Assembly: GCA_022653735.1 (NCBI GenBank)
Contig: JALCSU010000007.1
Coordinates: forward strand, 17,960 to 81,959
Source of the DNA: Bacteroidales bacterium
GTDB taxonomy: Bacteria > Bacteroidota > Bacteroidia > Bacteroidales > UBA932
Length of the DNA: 64,000 nucleotides
Reading direction: 5' to 3'
Every line of letters starts with the position of its first letter. Within the stretch, counting starts at the first letter, position 1. The notes beneath the pieces are model-generated. The model was given only the letters and a program-made list of their open reading frames with translations, had not been told where the DNA came from and did no database searches. This document shows, in pieces, positions 28,998-39,100 of this stretch. A program made the translations under genes and the position numbers.

Positions 28998-31718
28998 TTA
29001 TTTTGACTGCTCGATTTCGGCCTGCGCTGCAGCGAGGCGTGCGATAGGTACCCTGTAAGGGGAGCAAGAAACGTAGTCGATTCCTATCTTGTTGAAGAAC
29101 TTGATGGAATCAGGGTCTCCGCCATGTTCGCCGCAGACGCCGCATTTGAGGTCTGGCCTCTTTTTGCGTCCGCTCTGGACTCCGAATTCCACCAGCTTTC
29201 CTACGCCCTTCGTGTCTATGGTCTGGAATGGGTCGGCATCGAGAATCTTGTTGCCAAGATAATCACCCATGAATGTGCCAACGTCATCGCGAGAGAAGCC
29301 GAGGGTCATCTGCGTCAGGTCATTCGTGCCGAATGAGAAGAACTCTGCGGCTCGAGCCATCCTGTCGGCAGTCAGAGCTGCGCGAGGGATTTCTATCATG
29401 GTTCCGAACTTGTAGGTCAGGAATTGCCTCGTGGTACCCTCAACCTCTGCCTTGACTTTATCGCAGATGGCACGCTGGAAGCTCAGCTCCCTGGCGGAAA
29501 TCGTGACAGGAATCATGATCTCCGGCTGAGGATTGTAGCCTTCGGCCTGGAGTTCTGCCGTGGCGTTGAATATCGCTCTGTATTGTGTCTCGGCGATGAG
29601 AGGGAATGACACGTGGAGACGGACTCCGCGATGACCCATCATTGGATTCTGCTCGTGCAGGGCCTCGCCACGTTTTTCGATTTCAGCGACTGAAACTCCA
29701 AGTTCCTTCGCTAGCTCTTTCTTTTTCTCCTCTGTCTTAGGAACGAACTCGTGAAGAGGCGGATCCAGCAGGCGGAATACGACCGGCTTGCCATCCATTA
29801 TCTTCATGGTGCTCTTCACGGCGGCCTTGATGTAAGGCTCCAACTCAGCGAGAGCAGCCCGACGTTCATCATCTGTGTCGCAAAGTATCATCTTGCGCAG
29901 TTTCATGAGCGGCATTTCGGAATTCGCTCCATAGAACATGTGCTCGACGCGGAACAAGCCTATGCCCTCGGCTCCGAATTTCAATGCTTTCTCTGCATCT
30001 TCCGGAGTGTCGGCATTGGTCCTGACCCCAAGCCTGCGATATTTATCTACTATATTCATGAATTTGATGAACATAGGATTCTGCGAGGCATCCATTGTGT
30101 CGAGCTTATCGGCATACACGAGTCCTTTGGAGCCGTTCAGGCTGAGCCAGTCGCCTTCTTTCAGCACCTTGTCGCCGAATTTGACAGTCTTCTTCGCAAG
30201 GTCTATGTGCATGGCCTCGCACCCTACGATGCAGCATTTGCCCCAGCCGCGTGCGACTAGAGCCGCATGCGAAGTCATTCCTCCGCGAGTGGTGAGGATT
30301 CCCTCTGCGGCGCGCATGCCCTCGATGTCTTCAGGCGATGTTTCCTCGCGAATGATGATGGCTTTCATGCCCTCGGCGGCTGCAGCCATGGCATCGGCAG
30401 AATTGAACACGATCTGGCCTACGGCTCCGCCCGGAGATGCCGGCAGACCCATTGCAAGGACAGAAGCCTTTTTCTCCGAAGCTGGGTTCAGGATAGGGTG
30501 AAGTATTTCATCCAGCTGTGCAGGAGAGACTCTCATCACAGCGGTTTTTTCATCAATCATTTTCTCGTCCACCATGTCCAGAGCCATCTGGAGGGCTGCC
30601 AAGCCGGTTCGTTTGCCTATGCGGCATTGAAGCATCCAGAGCTGGCCTTCCTGAATCGTGAACTCGATGTCCTGCATGTCATGGAAGTGATTCTCAAGGC
30701 GGAGACGAATCTCGTCCAGTTCCTTATATACTTCCGGCATTGCCTTTTCGAGAGACGGCAAGTCCTTATTGTGCTCGTTCTTGGTTGCCTCGTTCAGAGG
30801 ATTAGGCGTGCGGATGCCCGCTACGACGTCCTCTCCCTGGGCATTGACCAGCCATTCTCCGTAGAATTTATTCTCGCCTGTCGCAGGGTTGCGGGAGAAA
30901 GCTACGCCGGTGGCTGAAGTCTCTCCCATGTTCCCGAAGACCATCGACTGGACGTTCACTGCAGTGCCCCAGTCATCAGGGATTTTCTCGATTCTCCTGT
31001 AAGCGATGGCTCTCTTTCCGTTCCATGATTTGAAAACGCCTCCGATGGAACCCCACAGCTGAGCATTGGCATCGTCAGGAAACTCGACGTTAAGAACCTC
31101 CTTTACCTTTGCCTTGAATTTCTCGCAGAGCTCTTTCAGCTCATCTGCGGTTATCTCAGTATCTGATTTGTAACCTTTCTTTTTCTTCAGCTCCTCCATC
31201 ATCTTGTCGAGCTGCTGGCGGATTCCTTCGCCGTCGGCAGGCTCGATTCCTTCAGCTTTTTCCATCACGACGTCTGAATACATCATGATGAGGCGCCTGT
31301 AGGCATCATAGACGAAACGAGGATTTCCGGTTTTCTTGATCAGCCCTGGAATCGTTTTCGAGCACAGTCCTATGTTCAGGATCGTGTCCATCATTCCAGG
31401 CATGGAACTTCTTGCACCTGAACGGCAGCTGACCAAAAGCGGGTCAGTAGGATCGCCGAACTTGCGCCCCATGATTTTCTCTGTCGCTTTCATGGCATCA
31501 GCGACGTCTCTTTTCAGCTCGTCGGTGTAACCGCCTCCTAAGGAATAGTATTCAGTGCAGCATTCAGTAGTAATGGTGAAGCCTGCCGGAACAGGCATTC
31601 CAAGTTTACTCATTTCGGCAAGATTGGCTCCTTTTCCTCCCAGGAGCTCTCTCATCTGGCCATTTCCCTCAGCGGTCTTCCCGCCGAACCGATAAACGCG
31701 TTTCTTATTCTCTAACAT
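28998..31718 (-). CDS. ppdK: Pyruvate, phosphate dikinase
   Basis: 906 aa; GGMTSHAALVARGWGKCCIVG phosphohistidine loop; CGVCGEHGGDPDSI. Confidence 0.97.
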   Translation of the reverse strand: MLENKKRVYRFGGKTAEGNGQMRELLGGKGANLAEMSKLGMPVPAGFTITTECCTEYYSLGGGYTDELKRDVADAMKATEKIMGRKFGDPTDPLLVSCRSGARSSMPGMMDTILNIGLCSKTIPGLIKKTGNPRFVYDAYRRLIMMYSDVVMEKAEGIEPADGEGIRQQLDKMMEELKKKKGYKSDTEITADELKELCEKFKAKVKEVLNVEFPDDANAQLWGSIGGVFKSWNGKRAIAYRRIEKIPDDWGTAVNVQSMVFGNMGETSATGVAFSRNPATGENKFYGEWLVNAQGEDVVAGIRTPNPLNEATKNEHNKDLPSLEKAMPEVYKELDEIRLRLENHFHDMQDIEFTIQEGQLWMLQCRIGKRTGLAALQMALDMVDEKMIDEKTAVMRVSPAQLDEILHPILNPASEKKASVLAMGLPASPGGAVGQIVFNSADAMAAAAEGMKAIIIREETSPEDIEGMRAAEGILTTRGGMTSHAALVARGWGKCCIVGCEAMHIDLAKKTVKFGDKVLKEGDWLSLNGSKGLVYADKLDTMDASQNPMFIKFMNIVDKYRRLGVRTNADTPEDAEKALKFGAEGIGLFRVEHMFYGANSEMPLMKLRKMILCDTDDERRAALAELEPYIKAAVKSTMKIMDGKPVVFRLLDPPLHEFVPKTEEKKKELAKELGVSVAEIEKRGEALHEQNPMMGHRGVRLHVSFPLIAETQYRAIFNATAELQAEGYNPQPEIMIPVTISARELSFQRAICDKVKAEVEGTTRQFLTYKFGTMIEIPRAALTADRMARAAEFFSFGTNDLTQMTLGFSRDDVGTFMGDYLGNKILDADPFQTIDTKGVGKLVEFGVQSGRKKRPDLKCGVCGEHGGDPDSIKFFNKIGIDYVSCSPYRVPIARLAAAQAEIEQSK

Positions 31719-31800
31719 ATTCTGAAATTGTTTTTCATCAAAAATTCGTGCGCAAATGTATAAAAAAGGAATGTATTATACAACTTTGAATATTTCAAAT

Positions 31801-33177
31801 TTATAACAATTTTGCGGCAATGTCGGAAAGCTCGCTCCTTTCTCCAATTCGAAGGAATATATGCTCGAAAAGTTTCTGCCCTTCCATTTTTTCATTGAGA
31901 TGCGTCAGGCCATTGGACCATTGGTCGAGATATGGCTGATCTATCTGGAATATGTCACCGGTGAAGACCATCTTGGTGCCTTCTCCGGCTCTGGTAATGA
32001 TGGTCTTTATCTCATTAGGGGTGAGGTTCTGGGCTTCGTCGCAGATAAAGTAGACCCTTCCGAGGCTGCGTCCCCTGATGTAGGCGAGAGGAGAGATGAT
32101 CAGCTTCTCGTCGTTAATCAGGGCATCCAGCCTGGCAGCCTCTTTGCTTCCTGGGCGGAATTGAGATCTGATCACGTTGTAATTATCCATTAGAGGCTGC
32201 ACGAACGGGCTCATTTTGGTCTTCTGGTCGCCCGGCAAGAATCCGATGTCTTGATTGCCTAGCACGATTGTCGGACGCGTTAGGATTATCTGGTCGAATT
32301 TGTCGGCCTGTTCCAGGGCTGAGGCCAATGCGATCAGGGTCTTTCCCGTCCCAGCGCCTCCTGTCATGGATACCAGCTGGATATTTGGGTTCAGGCATGC
32401 ATCGATGGCGAATTTCTGCTCCTGATTTCGAGGCTTTATGCCATACACGTCGTGAGCCTTCACCAAGACTATCTTATCAACGTCCGCATCGTATCTAGCA
32501 CAGATTGTGTCTCCGTTTTTCTTTATCTTATAAAGCTGGTTGGCACGTGGCTGGGTCTTGCTGATGCTTTTCCATTCCACGCTGTTCTCCGGGCTGTACG
32601 CGAGCTTCTGGATCACTTCCTGAGGAATATTCTCGAGAATCTGCACCTCTCGGTTGGCATTCTCGACTTTATCCTCCTGAATCCTGTCGGTCAGGTAGTC
32701 CTGGACTTCCATGCCGGCGGCTTTCGCCTTCATCCTGAGGTTTATGTCTTTCGTGACGAGTGCGACGAACCTGTCAGGATTATTGTCCCTTACCCAGATT
32801 GCCGTCGCCAAGATCCTATGGTCGGGAATATCCTCGTAAAACATCCCCTTCATGCTCTCAGGGAAAGGGTGATTAGGCTCTATCTTGATATTCCCCAGCC
32901 CTTTGCCGATGGGGATCCCGTCCTTTCCGAAGGTGCGGCCGTCAGTAATGCGGTCGATGTCGCGCATGAATCCTCTGGCGTTGTAAGCCAGGTTGTCGTT
33001 GCCTTTCTTGAATTTGTCCAGCTCCTCGATGACCGTGACAGGTATCACCAGGTCATTGTCCTGGAATTTCCTGATGGCCTTGTAGTCATGCAGGATGATG
33101 TTCGTGTCAAGCACGAAAATCTTTGGTTTCCTCACTCCGTGATTTGGGATGGCGTTTGCGTTAATATTCATATTCAT
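31801..33177 (-). CDS. PhoH-family ATPase with N-terminal PIN domain
   Basis: PIN domain KIFVLDTNIILHDY; PhoH Walker A MTGGAGTGKTLIALA, FICDEAQNLTPNEIKTIITRAG. Confidence 0.93.
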   Translation of the reverse strand: MNMNINANAIPNHGVRKPKIFVLDTNIILHDYKAIRKFQDNDLVIPVTVIEELDKFKKGNDNLAYNARGFMRDIDRITDGRTFGKDGIPIGKGLGNIKIEPNHPFPESMKGMFYEDIPDHRILATAIWVRDNNPDRFVALVTKDINLRMKAKAAGMEVQDYLTDRIQEDKVENANREVQILENIPQEVIQKLAYSPENSVEWKSISKTQPRANQLYKIKKNGDTICARYDADVDKIVLVKAHDVYGIKPRNQEQKFAIDACLNPNIQLVSMTGGAGTGKTLIALASALEQADKFDQIILTRPTIVLGNQDIGFLPGDQKTKMSPFVQPLMDNYNVIRSQFRPGSKEAARLDALINDEKLIISPLAYIRGRSLGRVYFICDEAQNLTPNEIKTIITRAGEGTKMVFTGDIFQIDQPYLDQWSNGLTHLNEKMEGQKLFEHIFLRIGERSELSDIAAKLL

Positions 33178-33205
33178 TTGATATATTATTTTTCCGGCAT
33201 GTTAA

Positions 33206-34405
33206 TCAATCCTCTCCTTCAGAGGCCTGACTGTTCATGAGGGAGAGCAAGATGTCGGATATTTTAGGATTTCTGGCGTTCTTGATTGCGATCTTGTCCT
33301 GATTCAGAATCGGGTGTCCGATGGGGTAATATGCCACGTCCTGGAGCAGGAATTCGGCATCTATATAGTCGTAATCGACATCCTTCACCTGGAGCAGAAC
33401 TCCTGGAATCTCTGAGAAAAGTACCCTGAGCTCGTTCTTCTCGTCGTAGGAATTCATGATTCCGCTTATGTCTACCGTGGCCCCGATGCCATCTAAGCAC
33501 ATCAGCTTCAATGCCGAGAGCAGTCCTCCGCCTGCCACGGAAATTGCTGAGACAGCTATTCTGTCTTCCACGAACTCTCTCACGACTTCAAAGCAGTCTA
33601 TGAAGTAGTCGGCATCTCCCAGTTCCGGGAATATATCAACGTTCTTTCCAAGCGCCTTGCCCAGTAGCGAATTGCCTAGCCTGAAATCGCAGGTGTCGAA
33701 AGGCACGTAGATCAGCCAGCTGTCCGGATCTGCCGCAAGCTTGCCGGGAATAGCACGGCGCGTGCCTATTGAAGGGTGGTCGCTTCCGAATGGGTCGTTT
33801 CCTGAGAGATCGTAAATCTCCTCGTCATCATATTCATTTATATCGCTGGCATTTCTTGAAATCGTGCCGACCTTGAAGTCTACGCAGCAGGCCTTGTCGC
33901 TCTCCTTGAAAGAATATTCTTTCAGCCCTATCCCTAAGCCTTGCATGTATTCCGAGGCAGCCTCGACGGAAGAGTAGAAGCCCGCCATGTTGCCCAGAGG
34001 CTTTGTCACCCATCTCCATTTGGCGGCCAGAAGAAGGTCGCTGAGCCTGAAATGCCCATGCATCCAGAGGCAGTCCAGCAACGTCTTGGCGATTTTCCCT
34101 TTAGTGTAAGGTCCGGAATAGCACGACGTGCATCCCATTGGGGATCCCAGCAGAGGCATTACCTTCTCCAGGCACTCCTCGGGGCTGATGTCGTCTATCG
34201 GGCTGAGGGTAGGGGACGGATCCGTAGTCTCGTCCACGATCGGATCGAAGGCGGTTTTCGCTGAGGATTGCTCTAACGCATGATTGCTCTTGGCCTCGCT
34301 CTGGGGCATGCGGAGGCAATCATCGAGAATCTCAGCAGGGGTAAGATCCATCGTTACGCCGTCGATGACATAGGTAGAATTGAGTACAGAGGTATTTCCT
34401 TTCAT
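33206..34405 (-). CDS. Solo PurL (FGAM synthase) C-terminal-like / AIR-synthase-related protein
   Basis: FRLGNSLLGKALG...ELGDADYFIDCFEVVREFVEDRIAVSAISVAGGGLLSALKLMCLDGIGATVDI...LFSEIPGVLLQVKD resembles the PurL C-terminal region; N-terminal ~180 aa unrecognised. Confidence 0.65.
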   Translation of the reverse strand: MKGNTSVLNSTYVIDGVTMDLTPAEILDDCLRMPQSEAKSNHALEQSSAKTAFDPIVDETTDPSPTLSPIDDISPEECLEKVMPLLGSPMGCTSCYSGPYTKGKIAKTLLDCLWMHGHFRLSDLLLAAKWRWVTKPLGNMAGFYSSVEAASEYMQGLGIGLKEYSFKESDKACCVDFKVGTISRNASDINEYDDEEIYDLSGNDPFGSDHPSIGTRRAIPGKLAADPDSWLIYVPFDTCDFRLGNSLLGKALGKNVDIFPELGDADYFIDCFEVVREFVEDRIAVSAISVAGGGLLSALKLMCLDGIGATVDISGIMNSYDEKNELRVLFSEIPGVLLQVKDVDYDYIDAEFLLQDVAYYPIGHPILNQDKIAIKNARNPKISDILLSLMNSQASEGED

Positions 34406-34715
34406 TCTTCGTGAATAACTGTGTAAAAGTACGCAATTTTACTTTCAGTTCAAAGACAAAACTTGAAACCGCCCCGTCATCTAATTATACTATGGAGGTC
34501 GATTTTCAATTGCGGGTGTCGGAGAAAAATCCGGACAGATGAGTGATGTGTCACACTCAACGATTTCAACAGTATTGTTCCCGATACTGTTCGGGCTGCC
34601 GAATGATTAATTTCGTTTTTGTTTCCTTAATCAGGTATATTACAAAAATAGTAAATTTGCTTGGTATTTAACGGCTGCCAAAGAGAAATCCTAGAGGCCG
34701 CCGCCGTGGAATTTT

Positions 34716-36128
34716 ATGAATATGTCGAATTACTCTGAGAAAGAATATAATGATGCTCTGAATGCCATCTTCACTCGTTTCCCATCAATTCAGAATGTGG
34801 GTTTTGGTGCGAAGGAAGGAGCTTACAAGCCCGGCCTGGAACACATGCTGAAGTTCGAGTCCATCCTCGGCAATCCTCACGAAGATTGGAGGAGCATACA
34901 TGTCGCAGGAACGAATGGAAAAGGTTCTGTGGCGAATATGCTAGCTTCGGTGCTTGGCTCTACTGGGCTGAAGGTGGGCCTGTACACCTCTCCGCACCTG
35001 GTGGATTTCCGGGAGAGGATGAGGGTGTGGGTCCCAGATTCGGCTGCAAGCGGAGGAGGCCACACGGAGATGGCGCCCAAAGAATATGTCTTTGATTTTC
35101 TTAAAAGATACAAGGCTGATTTTGAGAGTCTGGACCTTTCGTTCTTCGAGATAACTACAGGCATGGCATTCAAATGGTTCTCAGACATCCACGTTGACGT
35201 TGCAGTGGTTGAGGTCGGACTTGGGGGGCGCTTGGACAGCACGAACATCATAACCCCGGCTCTGTCCATAGTTACAAGCATAGGGATGGACCATTGTGAC
35301 CTGCTGGGGCACACCCTGGCGGCAATCGCAGGCGAGAAGGCTGGCATATTCAAGAAAGGCGTTCCTGCCCTTGTCGGGGAGTATCTTCCGGAAACACGTC
35401 CGGTTTTCGAGGCGAAGGCAAAAGATTTTTGCCCGCTGACATTTGCTCAGGATGTTGTCCCGTCGCTCTGGAATCCGGATATCCCCAAAAACATGGATTT
35501 GCAAGGCTGGTATCAAGAGAAAAATCTACGCACAGTGCTCGCTGCCGTGGACATATTGATGAATATGTCATGCGGGGCAGGCGGACTGGCGGAATATTCA
35601 AGGCTGAAAGATGGGAACATGGTGGCGAATGCCTTGGAGCACACTGCTTCCCGCATGGACTTCCACGGCAGATGGGAGAGAGTGTCGAGCCGGCCTCTCG
35701 TCATTGCGGACATAGGGCATAATCCCCCAGCGCTCAAAGAGAATTTCGACCAGCTGAAGTCGATGTTGAATAATGGTGAATGTGACTCGCTGATAATAGT
35801 TTACGCCGTCATGGCCGATAAAGACCTCTCGCGCATATTGCCCCTGATGCCGGAAAACGCCACATATGTTTTCACGGCACCGGCAATCAAGCGGGCGCTT
35901 CCTGTGGATGAGCTATATTCAACGTGCAGGGAATATTGGAAGGAACATGGCAGAAACACTGAAAGGCTGCATGTGGCTCAGGACGTTTCCAGTGCCCTCC
36001 AGCTGGCAGTTTCGCTCTCTGGAGAGGCTGGCAAGCCTCTTGTCTATGTCGGAGGAAGTTCCTATCTTGTAAGCGAAGCCGAACCCCTGATGCAAGATTT
36101 CTTGGCTTCGGGATTTATTAAGCGATAA
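34716..36128 (+). CDS. folC: Bifunctional folylpolyglutamate synthase / dihydrofolate synthase
   Basis: VAGTNGKGSVANMLASVL P-loop; VGLGGRLDSTNII. Confidence 0.94.
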   Translation: MNMSNYSEKEYNDALNAIFTRFPSIQNVGFGAKEGAYKPGLEHMLKFESILGNPHEDWRSIHVAGTNGKGSVANMLASVLGSTGLKVGLYTSPHLVDFRERMRVWVPDSAASGGGHTEMAPKEYVFDFLKRYKADFESLDLSFFEITTGMAFKWFSDIHVDVAVVEVGLGGRLDSTNIITPALSIVTSIGMDHCDLLGHTLAAIAGEKAGIFKKGVPALVGEYLPETRPVFEAKAKDFCPLTFAQDVVPSLWNPDIPKNMDLQGWYQEKNLRTVLAAVDILMNMSCGAGGLAEYSRLKDGNMVANALEHTASRMDFHGRWERVSSRPLVIADIGHNPPALKENFDQLKSMLNNGECDSLIIVYAVMADKDLSRILPLMPENATYVFTAPAIKRALPVDELYSTCREYWKEHGRNTERLHVAQDVSSALQLAVSLSGEAGKPLVYVGGSSYLVSEAEPLMQDFLASGFIKR

Positions 36129-36138
36129 TTTTGAATAT

Positions 36139-39100
36139 ATGAATAGAAAGTTACTGAGTGCGCTAGTTCTAATCCTAATCGCTGGGCTCGCAGCACTGAC
36201 GACAATTTCAGGCATGAATCAGAAAAAAGCATCGAAAGCTGACAAACAAGGACACGTACTGACCGAACTCTGGTCGAAATATTACAAGGCTGAGAAGGCG
36301 GACCTTCCCCAACAGGAAGAAGATGCGCTTTCCGCAATCGCGGAAGAGGCGAAGATTCAGCGTTGCGCATGGGATTTCTACGATGCTGTGACTCGGAAGG
36401 CAAATGTTATCTCTCAGAGAAACTGGAAGGATAGGGCGAAGGCTGAAGACGAGTTGTCCAAGGCGGTGGGAGAATATGACGACCCGTTGCTCACGTATCT
36501 TCTTAACGTCAGAAATGACTCTGATGGCTCTTGGGCTGATTCTGCGAAGATCTACAAAAATAAGCTGAGCGCATTCAGGAGAGATGATTTCTACACGCGC
36601 TGCAATAATTCATCAGTTACCTGGCTGTTGAAAGGGCTCATTCCTGATGCGATTCGCAACGACTATGAGTTCGTGCTCTGGAATGAACTGGCAAGGCATT
36701 CGGGAAGATATTCAGAGTCAGAATCTTATCCGCTACTTTCGTCTGAAGTTGAAGGCACCTACCCTGCAGGGGCTTTTCTGAAGTTCCTGTCGAAGTCCGA
36801 TCAGATAGCTTTGCTGGATTGTGACTATGCGAAGTGCATTTCGCTTTGCAATGAATATATTGATGAATATTCCGGGAAGGCGGTTTCTCTGTTAGCGAAG
36901 TCCATGCTTCTGGGCGTGGAGAAAGACAGCCTTGATGCGGTGAATGCCGCTTCTGCGCAGTACCGCAGGCTGTACGACGAAGCTTCGAAATATTACGATG
37001 AGTCGGGAGCTTATGTCAGCAAAGGTGGCATCGAGTCCAAGATTGCTTGGGCGTCCAGAACCGATTTTATCTATTTCAGGCAAGATCTCACATCGAAAAA
37101 CCTCAGCGTTGAGGTAAAGGAAGACACGGCTTTAGTAATATTCCGGAACATGGAGAATGCGGTTCTCTCTTTCTCCAGAAATGAAAAGAATGCAAAGCCG
37201 CTCCTGACCAAGACTGTAGTCAATCCAGTGAAGAGTTTTTATGTGCAGGACACAGTGAAGGTGAAACTCAATTGCAAGGATGATGGGGATTACATTGTCA
37301 GAGTCAAGAATGGCAAGATTTCCAGCGATGCAGCGTTTTCCCGCCACCGGCTCTCGATAGCCGTTCGAGGAAAAGTAAAGGATTTCCGTTTTTATGTGGC
37401 AGACTGGAAGAGCGGAGAGCCTGAAAAAGTCGTCGACCTGAATCTGTACGTCAGTGGCAAACTGGTTGCAAGTGCCAAGGATGTTGCCGTGGACGGCTTC
37501 ACCCCGCTCCCTGATGCCATTTCTTCCAAGCTGACTGAAAACGTGACTGCCTTCGTTGAGGCTTCTTGCAAAGATGCGGATGGGTACGTCAAGAATTCTG
37601 CGCGGCAGGATATATACCCTCGTTTGGAATCTTTACGTTCCAATGGCTCCGAGTCAGAATATTGCAACATCCTGACTGACAAGAAGGCTTTCAATCCTGG
37701 CGAAAGCGTGAAATTCAAAGCCGTGCTTTATCAAGGTGATTTGCGCAAGAGACTTTCGGTGATGCCAGCCGGACGTTCAGTCAAGGCCGAACTTATCGAT
37801 TCCGAAGGCAAGGAGGCTGGCTCGCTGGAACTTACGACCAATGAATATGGTTCCGTGGCAGGCGAGCTGGAGATTCCTAAAGACCGCAGGAACGGTGGCT
37901 TCCGCCTGGTCATTACCGACGGCAAATTCTCCAGCGACTGCTACCTCACGGTAGGTGAATACGTCCTGCCTACGTTCGACGTGACCTTCGACGACATCGA
38001 CACCCTCTATTTCGAGGGCGACACTGTCACGGTCCGTGGCCATCTGGAGAGTTATTCCGGGCATTCTCTGTCTTCTGCCCGCGCTACCTATGAGGTCGGC
38101 AATTTCAGCCAGAAACTGTCTGGTGGCAAAGTTGACGTTGCTTCTGATGGTTCGTTCGAGATTTCCTGCCCTCCTGCCAAGGATAACTATCTCTACAGAT
38201 TCACGGTCAAAGTCGTCGATCAGACTGGCGAAACACAGGAGTTCAGCAAGGTTGTCTATGTAGTCAATTCGCTGAACCTTGGCATGTCGCTGCGTAACTC
38301 TGCCAACGGGTCTGTGCAGTTTGACTCTGATGATCAGGCTCCATATTTTTTGTCTGGCATGGCTAGGTACAGCCAGTCGGTTTTGATTTCCGATGACGTC
38401 GCCAAAGTGGTGTTCTCGGTACGCAACTCTTCGGGCGTCAACGTAAGGGTGCCGGTGAAATATTCATTGAAAGACGCTTCCGGAAAGGTGCTTGAAAGCG
38501 GAACTGCCACGTCTAGTGAGGCTAAAGAATTCTCCCTTAAGGCTTCTGGCGCATATTCAGTTGAGGCTAGCGTCGAGCAGCTAACATCCGCAGGCAAGCC
38601 TCTAAGGTCTGAAGCTACCATGAGGCTCTTGAAAGTCGCTGATTCTGACAAGGTGCTTTCAGCTGAGGTAGAGAACATATTCAGGCTGTCTGGCTCTGCT
38701 TCCGACGGGAAAGTGCAGAGCGGCGAGAACATAGACCTGCAGATCGGCGCTTCCTGTGGCCCGGTATGGGCTGTCGTCGAACTTTTCGACGACAGGTCTA
38801 ATGTGCTGGAAAAAAGGATGGTGCACTTGACTGGCAAGGTAGGGGAGTCAGGCTCGCTTGAGACTGTTTCGTTTGAATATAAGAATGAATATCCTGACGC
38901 AGTGCGCCTGCTGGTGTTCTATTTCCGAAATGGCACTCATTACGAGTTCAACCGTGAAGTGTCTCGCGAGAGGAATGACCTGCAAATGCCACTCGAGTTC
39001 AAGTCTTTCACCGACAAGGCGTTGCCTGGAACTAAATATTCATTGACGTTCAAGACAGGCGCTTCCGCAGAGGCGGTCGCTGCCATTTTCGATAAGAGTT

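Noticed and set aside
32452-33240. 262-aa plus-strand ORF opposite phoH
   Set aside because: Antisense shadow of a confident PIN-PhoH gene, with no coherent family features
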